Assembly: GCF_016858125.1 (NCBI RefSeq) | Contig: NZ_CP064781.1 | Coordinates: forward strand, 3,171,501-3,235,500 | Length of the DNA: 64,000 nucleotides | Reading direction: 5' to 3' | Source: Azospira restricta | GTDB taxonomy: Bacteria > Pseudomonadota > Gammaproteobacteria > Burkholderiales > Rhodocyclaceae | Part shown: piece after piece, positions 20,559-33,787 of the stretch | How positions within the stretch are numbered: the stretch's first letter is position 1 | Layout: the number at the start of each line of letters is the position of its first letter | Program-made: the position numbers and the translations under genes | Notes under the pieces: model-generated | What the model was told of the DNA's origin: nothing | The model's database searches: none | The model's input: the letters and a program-made list of their open reading frames with translations, nothing else

Positions 20559-20876
20559 ATGCACTACCGTACCGCCCTCCCCCTCCTCCTCGCCGCCGCC
20601 GTCGTCGCACTGCCGGCACAGGCGTCCGAAGCGATCGCCAAGAAGGCGCGCTGCATCGCCTGCCACGCGGTCGACAAGAAGATGGTCGGCCCCGCCTACC
20701 GCGAAGTCGCCGCCAAGTACCGCGGCGACGCGAGCGCCCCCGCGCGCCTCGCGGACAAGGTGCGCCAGGGCGGCGGTGGCGTCTGGGGGCAGGTGCCGAT
20801 GATGCCGCACCCGGCCGACAAGATCGGCGACGAGGACCTGAAGGCGGTGATCGCGTGGGTGCTGGCGCTGGAGTGA
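20559..20876 (+). CDS. small c-type cytochrome (c-551/c8-like)
   Basis: A 105-aa exported monohaem cytochrome with signal peptide (1-22), haem motif CIACH (32-36) and Met ligand in QVPMMPHP (M81 or M82). Spacing and the C-terminal DLKAVIAWVLALE helix fit the short c-551/c8 class that shuttles electrons to terminal oxidases or nitrite reductase. It starts 25 bp after the DUF779 gene, so it belongs to the aldehyde dehydrogenase transcript. It is a plausible downstream acceptor for periplasmic alcohol oxidation. Confidence 0.88.
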   Translation: MHYRTALPLLLAAAVVALPAQASEAIAKKARCIACHAVDKKMVGPAYREVAAKYRGDASAPARLADKVRQGGGGVWGQVPMMPHPADKIGDEDLKAVIAWVLALE

Positions 20877-20956
20877 GCCCGGCGCCGCAGCGGATGTGAG
20901 CGGGGGCGCGCCGCTAGCGCAGCGGCGCATGCCCTCCGTTCAACGGTGACAGGAAA

Positions 20957-21406
20957 TCAGGACCCGCTGTAGCGTTCCAGCCATTCGCGGTCGCTCTGCT
21001 GCTGACCCATCGGCTTGTCTTCGAGCGTCGTCGGCGTCGTCCGGATCGGACCTTCGGCGCCGCGGACCTTGCCCGAATCATCGAAGGTCTGGCCGGTATA
21101 CAACTCGAGCGGCTGATCCTGGCGGAAGCTTTCCTGCTTCTTCGGCTTGTCGGCCGACATCGCGCTGTCGTCGCGGATCGGGCCCTGCGCGCCGCTGGCG
21201 TCGCTGGTCTTGATCGACTTCACGTCGCCCGGGAAGACGCTCGCCCGCTCGGCCGCGACTTCGTTGGTGTAGGGATCGTTCAGGTAGCCGTTGATGTAGC
21301 GGTCGGCCAGTTCATCGGCGGCCTGCGCCGAGACAAACGGTGCCAGCGCACCGGCGACCCCGATCGCGAGGCCGCATACCTGCGTAGAGAAACCTTGTTT
21401 TTTCAT
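20957..21406 (-). CDS. exported protein with two GPIR repeats, unknown
   Basis: A 149-aa protein with signal peptide (about 1-29, ending SAQAA) and a strong SD (GAAGGAGAAAG) before the ATG. The mature part is polar and probably extended. It holds two related units, SGAQGPIRDDS...ADKPKKQ and RGAEGPIRTTP...EDKPMGQ, roughly 45 residues apart. I recognise no family. It is convergent with the cytochrome gene and divergent from the metallopeptidase-like gene. The 80-bp gap before it holds nothing I can name. Confidence 0.65.
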   Translation of the reverse strand: MKKQGFSTQVCGLAIGVAGALAPFVSAQAADELADRYINGYLNDPYTNEVAAERASVFPGDVKSIKTSDASGAQGPIRDDSAMSADKPKKQESFRQDQPLELYTGQTFDDSGKVRGAEGPIRTTPTTLEDKPMGQQQSDREWLERYSGS

Positions 21407-21632
21407 GACTTTCTCCTTCAGTTGGTTGCCTCCCTGAAAGTGACGGTCATTCGTTCAACGTGACTGTGACTGGCGCTTCGGCGATTGGTTCGGAAAAAAT
21501 CCGTGCCAGCCGCCGCGCCGGGAACGCGGCCCGCCTGACGACGGTCCACCTGCGAACAGAGGCGTCGGCCGGAAGCAGGCTGCCGGCGCGATCGCCGGGG
21601 ACAGCCGGCCGCCGAGCCACGGGAGAACGGAC

Positions 21633-22628
21633 ATGAAGAGCAAGCGGGAAGAACGGCGCCGCGGCACGCCGCGCGCCTGGATCATGCGCCAGATGCGCCT
21701 GCCGCTGATCATCGCCTCGATCGCCTGTTCGCTGGCGCATGCCGACAGCGGCCGGGAAGCGCCGGCGAAGCCGGGCGTCAGCAGCCGCCAGCTGGGGCTG
21801 GACATCCGCGTCGAGCCCGGCGGCTGGGGCGACGCGAACCCGCGCATGATCGAAACGGTGCTCTACGCGGTCGCCGACGAGCTGATGTCGCGGATGCCGG
21901 AAAAACTGACGGTACCGATCGTCGTCAGCCACACCGACCGCGCGCCGGTCGCGCTGTACGAGCGCGGCTCCGGCGGCGAATACCGCGTGCACCTGCACGC
22001 CAAGGGCGAGAAGTGGCACCTGTACGTCTACGAGTTCGCCCACGAGCTGTGCCACATCCTGTCGAACTACGAGCACAACGTCGGCCCGCAGACGGTCAAG
22101 CACAACCAGTGGTTCGAGGAAACGCTGTGCGAGACGGCGTCGTTGTTCACGCTGACCAGCCTCGCCAGGAACTGGGAACAGTCGCCGCCGGAACCGCAGT
22201 GGGCGGACGAGGCGCGCAAGTTGCGGCGCTTCTTCGACCACCTGATCGCCGAGGGCCATCGCCAGCTGCCGGCGCACGCACCGCTGTCGGCCTGGCTGCA
22301 CGAGAACGAGGCGGAGCTGCGCGAGAATCCCTATCTGCGGCAGAAGAACGAAGTCCTCGCCAACCTGCTGCTGCCGCTGTTCAGCGCCAATCCGCAGAAC
22401 TGGGATGCGCTCGGCTACCTCAACCCGAACCCGGCCGACGCGCGCAACACGCTCGAGGAATACCTGCGCAACTGGTACAACAACGCGCCGCTCGAGCACA
22501 AGCGCTTCATCGCCAGCGTGCTCGCGCTGCTGTGGGAGCGTGAGGCACCGCCGGCGGTCGCCGACCTCGTCTCGCCGGCGAGCCGCTCGCCGCTCGCCGC
22601 GGCGGCCGGCGGCGCGACGCTGCGCTGA
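21633..22628 (+). CDS. putative zinc metallopeptidase-like exported protein
   Basis: A 331-aa protein. A basic N-terminus and hydrophobic stretch (about 22-36) form a likely signal peptide or anchor. HELCH at 137-141 ([12 protein letters not shown]) is an HExxH zinc site, and [11 protein letters not shown] (160-170) supplies acidic residues about 25 positions later, as in gluzincin-like peptidases. I do not recognise a specific family. The C-terminal 40 residues are Ala/Pro-rich and probably disordered. An SD (GGGAGAACGG) precedes the ATG. Catalytic activity is inferred from the motif only; a non-enzymatic homologue is possible. Confidence 0.6.
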   Translation: MKSKREERRRGTPRAWIMRQMRLPLIIASIACSLAHADSGREAPAKPGVSSRQLGLDIRVEPGGWGDANPRMIETVLYAVADELMSRMPEKLTVPIVVSHTDRAPVALYERGSGGEYRVHLHAKGEKWHLYVYEFAHELCHILSNYEHNVGPQTVKHNQWFEETLCETASLFTLTSLARNWEQSPPEPQWADEARKLRRFFDHLIAEGHRQLPAHAPLSAWLHENEAELRENPYLRQKNEVLANLLLPLFSANPQNWDALGYLNPNPADARNTLEEYLRNWYNNAPLEHKRFIASVLALLWEREAPPAVADLVSPASRSPLAAAAGGATLR

Positions 22629-22810
22629 GCCACGCTCGCCGCCTCGGGCGCCGCACGCGGCGGCGTCGCTGCGCCGGCCCGCCCTGCCCGCGCCACGTCC
22701 ATCCCTGCCGCTCCCCGTTCCGGTCGCCGGAACTCGCTTCCCGCCCGGAAGTCCATTCCAGTTCCGAGGCCGCATCCGGCCGATCGTAGAAGAAAACGAA
22801 GGAGACGACG

Positions 22811-23922
<1,112 letters not shown>

Positions 23923-23926
<4 letters not shown>

Positions 23927-24231
23927 TCCGCGTCGTGCTGCCGACGCCGCTGCGCGTCCTGGCGCGGATCGACGGCGAAGCAAGGGAAATCGCACTCGCG
24001 CTCGCCGGCCCGCCGACGCTGGCGGCGCTGATCGACGCGCTGGAAGCCCGCCACCCGGCGCTCGCCGGCACGCTGCGCGACCCGGCGACGCACCGGCGGC
24101 GGCCGCTGATCCGCTTCTTCGCCGGCGGCCGGGACCTCTCGCACGCGCCGCTCGAGGCGCCGCTGCCGCCGGCGGTGGTCGCCGGCGACGAACCGCTGCT
24201 GGTGGTCGCGGCGATCGCCGGCGGTTGTTGA
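23923..24231 (+). CDS. MoaD/ThiS-like ubiquitin-fold protein ending in Gly-Gly-Cys
   Basis: A 102-aa protein starting at a GTG that overlaps the propeller stop (GTGA), so the two are translationally coupled. The pattern [13 protein letters not shown]...[16 protein letters not shown]...[10 protein letters not shown]...[12 protein letters not shown] fits the ubiquitin-like MoaD/ThiS fold. Classical sulfur carriers end in Gly-Gly; here one Cys follows the Gly pair. No E1-like MoeB/ThiF gene is nearby. It may be a carrier needing removal of the Cys, or a fold relative with another task. Family confident; function open. Confidence 0.75.
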
Positions 24232-24346
24232 GCCCCCCCCGGCGGCCAGCGCTTCCGCCACGGCACGCCCTTCTGCTAAGCTGGCCATCGCCGGCAGGGT
24301 CAAAGGGGGCTGCGCCGGCGAATCCCCGCCGAGGTCGGAGCCGATC

Positions 24347-26209
<1,863 letters not shown>

Positions 26210-26239
26210 GCGCCGACTGCTCCATTCCGGAGCAGTTGC

Positions 26240-26785
26240 TCAATTTCTGGACAGTCGACCGGGCAGCATGCGCGCCAGCGTGCCGTCGCGGCGCAGCGCG
26301 TGACGGAGCGCGGCGGCGACGTGCAGTGCGACCAGCGCCAGCACCGCCCAGCCGGCGACCCAATGCACGCGCTTGAACAACGCGTTCAGCGCCTCGTCCG
26401 GGGCGCCGAGGCGCGGCAGTTCGAGGCCGAAGAACTTCATCGCGTACGGCGTGAACGCCGACGCCGCATAGCCGGCCAGCGGCAGCACCAGCAGCAGCAC
26501 GTAGAGCAGGCGGTGTGCGGCCTGCGCCAGCATCGCCTCGCGCCCGGCGGCCAGCGGCGCCGGCGGCGGCGCCAGGCGGCGGACGACCAGGCGCAGCAGC
26601 ACCAGGCCGAGGGCGACGATGCCGAGCGACTTGTGCAGCGCATAGGCGGCGCTGCGCTCGGCCCCCTTGGGCAGCTCGACCATGCTCCAGCCGAGCCAGA
26701 ACAGCCACAGCAGCAGCGCCGCCTGCAGCCAGTGCAGCAGGATCGCCGGCGGCGCATAGCGTTGCCCGGCATTCGTCGCGTTCAT
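26240..26785 (-). CDS. cytochrome b561-type membrane protein
   Basis: A 181-aa four-helix membrane protein. His residues placed for two haems are visible: HWLQ (helix 1), HKSLG (helix 2), HRLLY (helix 3) and HWVAGW / HVAAAL (helix 4). The SD GGAGGAGGG precedes the ATG. It is the last gene of the pedF-like operon and could pass electrons between the quinone pool and periplasmic carriers. Family firm, partner inferred from position. Confidence 0.88.
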   Translation of the reverse strand: MNATNAGQRYAPPAILLHWLQAALLLWLFWLGWSMVELPKGAERSAAYALHKSLGIVALGLVLLRLVVRRLAPPPAPLAAGREAMLAQAAHRLLYVLLLVLPLAGYAASAFTPYAMKFFGLELPRLGAPDEALNALFKRVHWVAGWAVLALVALHVAAALRHALRRDGTLARMLPGRLSRN

Positions 26786-26856
26786 CGGGCTACCCTCCTC
26801 CGCCCCCGCGCACGGGGGCGATCGCAGTTCGTCGCCGCGCAGGCCGTGCGCCGCGC

Positions 26857-27807
26857 TCATCGGATGCTGACGCCCCACGGCAGCTCGCCGACCTCGACCT
26901 CGGCCAGCTTCTTCATCGCCGCGGTGTCCACCACCGAAACGCTGTTGGAGCGGCCATTGGCGACGTAGAGCTTGCCGCCGTCCGGCGTCAGCGCCATGTT
27001 CCACGGGCGCTTGCCGACGGCGACGGTGGCGACGACGGCGTTGCTGGCGGTGTCGATCGCCATCACCGAGCCGTCGCGGCCGTTGGAGACGAAGACGCGG
27101 CGGCCGTCGGGATGCATCGCCAGCCCGTTCGGGAACTGGCCGGCGGCGATCGCGGCGAGCACCTTGCGGCCGGCGACGTCGATCGCATAGACCTTGCCGG
27201 CGATCTCGCAGGCGACGTAGGCGCGACGTCCGTCGGGAGTGAAGGCGATGCCGCGCGGCCGCTTGCCGACGGCGATGCTGGCCACCTGCCGGCGCGCGGC
27301 GACGTCGATCACGTCGACCTGCTCGGCGTCCTCGGCGCTGACGTAGAGCCAGCGGCCATCGGGGGAGAACACCGCGTGCTCGGGGTTGTCGCCCTCGACC
27401 TTGATCCGCGCCAGCTCGCGCACGCTGGCGGCGTCGATCAGCACGATGCTGTTGTCGGCCTCGACCGCCGCCGCCAGCAGCTTGCCGTCGGCGGAGACGC
27501 TGACGCCTTCCGGCGACTTGCCGAGCGGCAGGCTCTTGACGACGCGCCGCGCGACCGGATCGACCACCAGCAGGCTGCCGCTCTCGGCGTCGGTGAGGTA
27601 GAGCAGCTTGCCGTCGGTGGCGTTGCCGCGCGGCCGGCGGCCGGTCGAGATCTCGCCGACGCGCTGGTCGCTGGCGGTGTCGATGATGCTGATGCTGCCC
27701 GACTTCTCGTTCGGGACGTAGGCGTGCGGCCCGGCCGCCTCGGCGGAAAGCGCAGCGAAGGCGGCAAACAGCAGCGTGCTCAGGCGATGCAGGCGAAACC
27801 GGCGCAT
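26857..27807 (-). CDS. YVTN-family beta-propeller, PQQ-catabolism associated
   Basis: A 316-aa exported protein with a signal peptide (1-25) and seven or so repeats of the type 'IDTAS...VATVAVGKRPWNMALTPDG'. This fits the YVTN beta-propellers that accompany PQQ-dependent dehydrogenases. It lies 10 bp after the quinoprotein-associated binding protein gene in the same operon. The propeller probably serves as a periplasmic scaffold or cofactor-binding platform; no catalytic residues can be assigned. Confidence 0.85.
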   Translation of the reverse strand: MRRFRLHRLSTLLFAAFAALSAEAAGPHAYVPNEKSGSISIIDTASDQRVGEISTGRRPRGNATDGKLLYLTDAESGSLLVVDPVARRVVKSLPLGKSPEGVSVSADGKLLAAAVEADNSIVLIDAASVRELARIKVEGDNPEHAVFSPDGRWLYVSAEDAEQVDVIDVAARRQVASIAVGKRPRGIAFTPDGRRAYVACEIAGKVYAIDVAGRKVLAAIAAGQFPNGLAMHPDGRRVFVSNGRDGSVMAIDTASNAVVATVAVGKRPWNMALTPDGGKLYVANGRSNSVSVVDTAAMKKLAEVEVGELPWGVSIR

Positions 27808-27817
27808 GGCGGCCTCC

Positions 27818-28663
27818 TCAGGCGGGTTGGTAGGTGATGCCGTGGCGCTTGAAGATGGCGGCGACGGTGCCGTCCTGCTTCAGCTCGGCGACGGCGGCGG
27901 CGAGCGCCTCGGCGAGCGAGGACTGCTCGGCCTTGACGGCCAGCCCGAGCGGCCAGCCGTCGATCTTCAGCTCGGCGAAGCGCGCGGCGTCGATCGCGAA
28001 ACGCGTCTCGGCGGTCAGCGCCGCCTCCAGCTCGCCTTGCGGCGCCAGCACCGCCGCCACCTTGCCGGCCTTGAGCCCGGCGGCGGCCTCGGCGACCGAG
28101 CGGTAATGCACGATGTTGTCGTGCAGCCGGCCGTTCAGCGCGCCGAGCAGGAAGGCATCGGCCAGCGTCGTCGTCTCGACGCCGACCTTCTCGCGCGTGA
28201 AGATTTCCAGCGCCACCGCCGCCGAGCCCGATAGCGCATTCGGGATGCGCGACGGGTCGCGCGCCAGCGCCAGCGATTCGCGGTGGTACGGGGCGAGGAT
28301 GCGCACCTTGTCGTTGGCGCGCGCGAGGTGCTCGTCGACCGGCACGTGCATCATCACGTCGGCCGGCTGCGTGCCCAGGTAGTGACCCTTCCAGACCATG
28401 TTGCGGAGGTCGTCGTTCATGTCCTCGTCGGCGTTGAAGCCGACGATCTCGGGCGCGAGGCCGAGCTTCTCGGCGATGGCGCGGCCGAGGTCGATGTCGA
28501 TGCCCTTGCCGCGCAGCGCGTACGGCGGGAAATCGTTATAGACGGCGATGCGCAGCCGGCCGCGGCTGCGGATCGTCTCCAGGTCGTCGGCGGCAGCCGG
28601 CAGCGCCAGCCACAGCGGCAGCGCAGCCAGCGCGCGCAGGCAGGCACGGCGATCAGTCTTCAT
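27818..28663 (-). CDS. quinoprotein-dehydrogenase-associated substrate-binding protein
   Basis: A 281-aa family 3 binding-protein fold with signal peptide ending PAAAD. LRIAVYNDFPPYALRGKGIDIDLGRAIAEKLG is the N-terminal lobe, and DEDMNDDLRNMVWKGHY matches the group found beside MxaJ/XoxJ-like and PQQ-alcohol systems. XoxJ-type proteins help assemble or feed electrons from quinoprotein dehydrogenases. The start overlaps the end of the pedF-like gene by 11 bp. Function in dehydrogenase maturation is inferred from family and context. Confidence 0.85.
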   Translation of the reverse strand: MKTDRRACLRALAALPLWLALPAAADDLETIRSRGRLRIAVYNDFPPYALRGKGIDIDLGRAIAEKLGLAPEIVGFNADEDMNDDLRNMVWKGHYLGTQPADVMMHVPVDEHLARANDKVRILAPYHRESLALARDPSRIPNALSGSAAVALEIFTREKVGVETTTLADAFLLGALNGRLHDNIVHYRSVAEAAAGLKAGKVAAVLAPQGELEAALTAETRFAIDAARFAELKIDGWPLGLAVKAEQSSLAEALAAAVAELKQDGTVAAIFKRHGITYQPA

Positions 28664-29081
28664 GGATGCTCTCCAGCCAGGTACGGATCGCCCACATCGC
28701 CTCCTGGCTCAGCGTGCCCTCGAACGGCGGCATGTACACCTTGCCGTCGCGCACCGCGCCCTTGCGGATGCGCTGCATGAAGATCTCGTCGCCCTCTTCG
28801 AGCACCGGCAGGAAGCGCAGGTCGGGCGCGATGCCGCCGGAGATGCCGCCCAGCCCGTGGCAGCGCGCGCAGTTCTGGTTGTACGCCGAATCGCCGATGC
28901 GCTTCGCGGTGTCGTTCTTGCGGTAGGGATTGGCCGCCAGCCAGTCGGCGCCGAGGTTCTTCAGGCCGGTGGTGTCCACCGCCTGCGGCGTCACGTCGCC
29001 GTGCGCGAGGGCCTGTCCGGCGCAGAGACCGAGGATCAGCGCGGTGGCGACGGCACGAAGGGTTCGGTTCGGGTGTTTCAC
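28653..29081 (-). CDS. pedF: cytochrome c-550, PedF type
   Basis: A 142-aa exported monohaem cytochrome. The signal peptide ends at ALAHG, the haem motif is CARCH (71-75) inside SAYNQNCARCHGLGGISGG, and the Met ligand is in VYMPPF (M117). These are hallmarks of PedF/c-550, an electron carrier of PQQ ethanol dehydrogenases. It is the first gene of an operon with binding protein, propeller and cytochrome b561. A sigma-54 promoter lies 52 bp upstream, identical over 20 bp to that of the PQQ dehydrogenase. Confidence 0.9.
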   Translation of the reverse strand: MKHPNRTLRAVATALILGLCAGQALAHGDVTPQAVDTTGLKNLGADWLAANPYRKNDTAKRIGDSAYNQNCARCHGLGGISGGIAPDLRFLPVLEEGDEIFMQRIRKGAVRDGKVYMPPFEGTLSQEAMWAIRTWLESIHED

Positions 29082-29132
29082 GTTGGCTCCTTTGGTGTTG
29101 GCGGTTTCTTCCGCGTTGTCGAGCCCGGTTCA

Positions 29133-29152
29133 GCAAGGCGTGTGCCAATCGC
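29133..29152 (-). promoter_or_regulatory. sigma-54 promoter of the pedF-like operon
   Basis: On the minus strand, TGGCACA-CGCC-TTGC (29147 to 29133) is a near-perfect -24/-12 element. The 20 bp 29152-29133 are identical to 634-653 in front of the PQQ dehydrogenase, 28 kb away. Confidence 0.87.
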
Positions 29153-29164
29153 CGGGAAACCATT

Positions 29165-29179
29165 GAAAACCGGGTTTTC
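29165..29179. promoter_or_regulatory. perfect palindrome between divergent sigma-54 promoters
   Basis: GAAAACC-G-GGTTTTC, 7+1+7 bp, lies between the leftward (29133-29152) and rightward (29215-29229) sigma-54 promoters. It could be the shared activator site or a repressor operator; it is closer to the leftward promoter than most enhancer sites. Confidence 0.5.
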
Positions 29180-29214
29180 CGGCCGAATCGCCGACCTTCA
29201 TCATCTATTACTTA

Positions 29215-29229
29215 TGGCACATGTGTTGC
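29215..29229 (+). promoter_or_regulatory. sigma-54 promoter in front of the second activator gene
   Basis: TGGCACA-TGTG-TTGC with GG to GC spacing of 12 bp, near consensus. It points rightwards into the AcoR-like gene at 29337, so that activator may control its own synthesis or be driven by another enhancer-binding protein. Confidence 0.8.
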
Positions 29230-29336
29230 TTTGGTTCGCCCGGCACTGTTCAATTCATTGCTTACAAAATGGGCAGGTGCTACGTTATGGAACACAACAA
29301 GAAAAGTCGGAGCGGCGGGGACTGGAGGAGTCGTTG

Positions 29337-31337
<2,001 letters not shown>

Positions 31338-31420
31338 CCGCGGTACGCGCCGCCGGCGGACTTGGCGGCGCGCGCCGGCGGGGCTATGCTGACCGGATCG
31401 AACCCGGAAGGAGACCCGCC

Positions 31421-31927
31421 ATGCGCCGCCCCGCCCTCGCCCTCTGTTCCCTCCTCCTCGCCGCCGGCGTCGCCGCCGCGGCCGAGGCGCCCGCCCGCAA
31501 GTCCGGCCTGTGGGAGATCACCAACGCCATGGGCGAGCCGATGCCGATGACGCAGACGATGCAGCAGTGCATCGACGAGAAGACCGACAAGCTGACCGAG
31601 CAGACCGGCATGCGCGAGGCGCAGCAGCGCTGCTCGAAGAACGAGATCAAGCGCGAGGGCAACAAGGTCGTGTCGGAGTCGGTGTGCAACATCGAGGGGA
31701 CGACGGCAACGACGCGCGCCGAATTCACCGGCGACTTCAGCAGCAACTACAAGGGCACCGTGAAGACCACCTACAGCCCGCCGATGCAGGGCATGAAGGG
31801 CATGCAGATGAACATCTCGGCGCGCTGGCTGGGCCCCTGCCAGGCCGGCCAGAAGCCGGGCGACGTGATGATGCCCGGCGGCATGAAGTTCAACGCCGCC
31901 GACATGCAGCGGCAGATGCGCCAGTAG
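31421..31927 (+). CDS. DUF3617 exported protein
   Basis: A 168-aa protein with signal peptide (1-21). KSGLWEITNAMGEPMPM, the two Cys of QQCIDE and QRCSKNE, and the late ISARWLGPCQ match DUF3617, a family of small periplasmic proteins with paired cysteines. The tail is Met-rich (MQGMKGMQMN; DVMMPGGMKF), which may bind copper or simply reflect composition. An SD (AAGGAGA) precedes the ATG. Function unknown. Confidence 0.8.
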   Translation: MRRPALALCSLLLAAGVAAAAEAPARKSGLWEITNAMGEPMPMTQTMQQCIDEKTDKLTEQTGMREAQQRCSKNEIKREGNKVVSESVCNIEGTTATTRAEFTGDFSSNYKGTVKTTYSPPMQGMKGMQMNISARWLGPCQAGQKPGDVMMPGGMKFNAADMQRQMRQ

Positions 31928-31947
31928 CCGCCGGCGCCGCCAGCGAC

Positions 31948-31977
31948 AAGGGCCGCAGCGTGCGGCCCTTTCCTTTT
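31948..31977 (+). terminator. intrinsic terminator after the DUF3617 gene
   Basis: Perfect 10-bp stem AAGGGCCGCA / TGCGGCCCTT with a 3-nt loop, followed by TCCTTTT. It lies between convergent genes. Confidence 0.85.
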
Positions 31978-31992
31978 GGCGCTCCCGCGCCG

Positions 31993-32820
31993 TCAGTCGG
32001 CGAAACGCGGCGGGCGCTTCTGCTGCGCCGCGGTCATCGCCTCGTTCAGGTCGGCCGACATCAGCATCGCCGCGTTCCAGGTGGCGACGTAGTTGAGGCC
32101 GTCGGCGACGGAGTGGTCGCGGCCGTAGTTCAGCATCTCCTTGCTGCCGCGGATCGCCAGCGGCGACTTGGCGGCGATCGCCTGCGCGATCTGCATGACG
32201 CCGGCGGCGAGTTCCTCCGGCGTCGCGAAGACGCGGTTGACCAGGCCGATGCGCAGCGCCTCGTCGGCGTCGACGTTGCGCCCGGTGTAGGCCAGCTCGC
32301 GCGCGACGCCGTCGGCGATCAGCCGCGGCAGGCGCTGCAGCGTGCCGACGTCGGCGACCATGCCGACATCGACCTCGCGCACCGAGAACACTGCATCGGC
32401 CGCCGCGTAGCGCATGTCGCAGCAGGTCACCAGGTCGAGCGCGCCGCCGACGCAGGCGCCGTGGATCGCCGCCAGCACCGGCTTGCGGCAGCGCTCGATC
32501 GTCGTCAGGCAGTCCTGCAGGTCGAGGATCAGCCGGCGCAGCTGCTCGCGGCTGCGCGCCGGGTCGGCCTGCGCGACCGCCTGCGCGACGCCGCCGAGCA
32601 TGGCGAGGTCGATGCCGGCGCAGAAGTTGCGGCCGGCGCCGGCGAGCACGACGGCACGCACGGCGGGCGTCTCGTCGGCCCAGCGCAGCGCGCTGCGCAG
32701 TTCCTGCCACATCGTTTCGTTGAGGGCGTTCGAGCGCTCGGGACGGTTGAGGCGGATCTCGGCGACGGAATCTTCAACGGCGAGCGCGATTGTCGCCAGC
32801 GCGGGTAAGGCGGTTGTCAT
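31993..32820 (-). CDS. crotonase-family enoyl-CoA hydratase/isomerase, dienoyl-CoA isomerase-like
   Basis: A 275-aa cytosolic crotonase fold. GRNFCAGIDLAML is the first oxyanion-hole segment and GACVGGALDLVTCCDMR the second. SVREVDVGMVADVGTLQRLP carries the acidic residues (E and D) of delta3,5-delta2,4-dienoyl-CoA isomerase (ECH1) rather than the two Glu of classical hydratases. It would move double bonds during oxidation of unsaturated acyl-CoAs. It is divergent from a short-chain dehydrogenase. The subfamily is read from the motif and not certain. Confidence 0.83.
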   Translation of the reverse strand: MTTALPALATIALAVEDSVAEIRLNRPERSNALNETMWQELRSALRWADETPAVRAVVLAGAGRNFCAGIDLAMLGGVAQAVAQADPARSREQLRRLILDLQDCLTTIERCRKPVLAAIHGACVGGALDLVTCCDMRYAAADAVFSVREVDVGMVADVGTLQRLPRLIADGVARELAYTGRNVDADEALRIGLVNRVFATPEELAAGVMQIAQAIAAKSPLAIRGSKEMLNYGRDHSVADGLNYVATWNAAMLMSADLNEAMTAAQQKRPPRFAD

Positions 32821-32851
32821 GGCTGTCTCCTGAAACGGTGTTATTGGTTAT

Positions 32852-32872
32852 CTGCATCACATTGCGATGCAG
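32852..32872. promoter_or_regulatory. inverted repeat in the crotonase/SDR divergent region
   Basis: CTGCATC and GATGCAG form a perfect 7-bp inverted repeat with a 7-nt spacer, 31 bp from the crotonase start. It could be an operator for a regulator controlling one or both genes. Confidence 0.45.
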
Positions 32873-32963
32873 TTTGACGCCGGTCAATGAAAGTGCGGCG
32901 ATCCCCCCGGAGAATCGCCGCACTGCCACCGCCGGCAGCCGCCATTATCGTCGAGGACGCAAA

Positions 32964-33716
32964 ATGCAGAACACCCTGAACGGAAAGATCGCCGCCGTCA
33001 CCGGCGCCAGCAGCGGCATCGGCCGCGCCATCGTCGAGCGCTACGTCGCCGAGGGCGCGCGCGTCGTCGCCTTCGCCCGCCGCGCCGCCGAACTCGACGC
33101 GCTCGCCGCCGCCCACCCCGGCCAGGTCGTCCCCGTCGCCGGCGACGTCACCCGCGGCGACGACCTGCAGCGCCTCGTCGAGGCGACGGTCCAGGCTTTC
33201 GGCGGCGTCGACATCGTCGTTCCCAACGCCGGCATCGCCCGCGTCGTGTCCTTCGCCGACAGCACGCCGGAGGCCTTCGCCACGCAGTTCTCGGTCAACC
33301 TGTTCGGCGCCGTCGACACCGTGCGCCGCTTCCTGCCGCACATCCGCCCGGGCGGCTCGGTGCAGTTCGTCACCACCTTCCTGACCCAGGTCGGCTTCCC
33401 CGGGCTGGCCGTCTATAGCGCCAGCAAGGCGGCACTGAAGTCGGTCGCGCAGACGCTCGCCGCCGAACTGGCGCCGCGCGGCATCCGCGTCAATTCGATC
33501 GCCCCCGGGCCGATCGGCACGCCGCTGTGGGGCACCGTCGGCCTGCCCGAGGACGTGCTCGCGGCCGTCGCCGGCCAGATCAGCGCCCGCCTGCTGCCCG
33601 GCGCCTTCGGCACGCCGGAGGACATCGCCGGAACCTCGGCCTTCCTCGCCTCCGACGCCGCCCGCAACATCTACGGCCAGGAGATCGTCGTCGACGGCGG
33701 CTACACCGTCGGCTGA
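32964..33716 (+). CDS. short-chain dehydrogenase/reductase (SDR)
   Basis: A 250-aa classical SDR. The cofactor motif is TGASSGIG (14-21), NAG sits near residue 90, the catalytic pair is a Tyr in YSASK plus Lys, and it ends with the family tail IVVDGGYTVG. The usual catalytic Ser position lies within FVTTFLTQVG and appears to be Thr, which is less common. FARRA after the Rossmann strand, with basic residues, suggests NADP. The substrate cannot be told; divergence from a dienoyl-CoA isomerase-like gene gives weak support for an acyl substrate. Confidence 0.85.
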   Translation: MQNTLNGKIAAVTGASSGIGRAIVERYVAEGARVVAFARRAAELDALAAAHPGQVVPVAGDVTRGDDLQRLVEATVQAFGGVDIVVPNAGIARVVSFADSTPEAFATQFSVNLFGAVDTVRRFLPHIRPGGSVQFVTTFLTQVGFPGLAVYSASKAALKSVAQTLAAELAPRGIRVNSIAPGPIGTPLWGTVGLPEDVLAAVAGQISARLLPGAFGTPEDIAGTSAFLASDAARNIYGQEIVVDGGYTVG

Positions 33717-33741
33717 GAACGGCGCTCGCACCAAAAGAAAA

Positions 33742-33762
33742 AGCCCCGACCGCGTCGGGGCT
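33742..33762. terminator. bidirectional terminator between convergent genes
   Basis: AGCCCCGAC / GTCGGGGCT with a 3-nt loop. On the minus strand it is followed by TTTTCTTTT, a strong terminator for the Gly-rich protein gene; on the plus strand only CTT follows. Confidence 0.85.
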
Positions 33763-33787
33763 CTTCAGGTCGCGAACGCGCGGCGAA

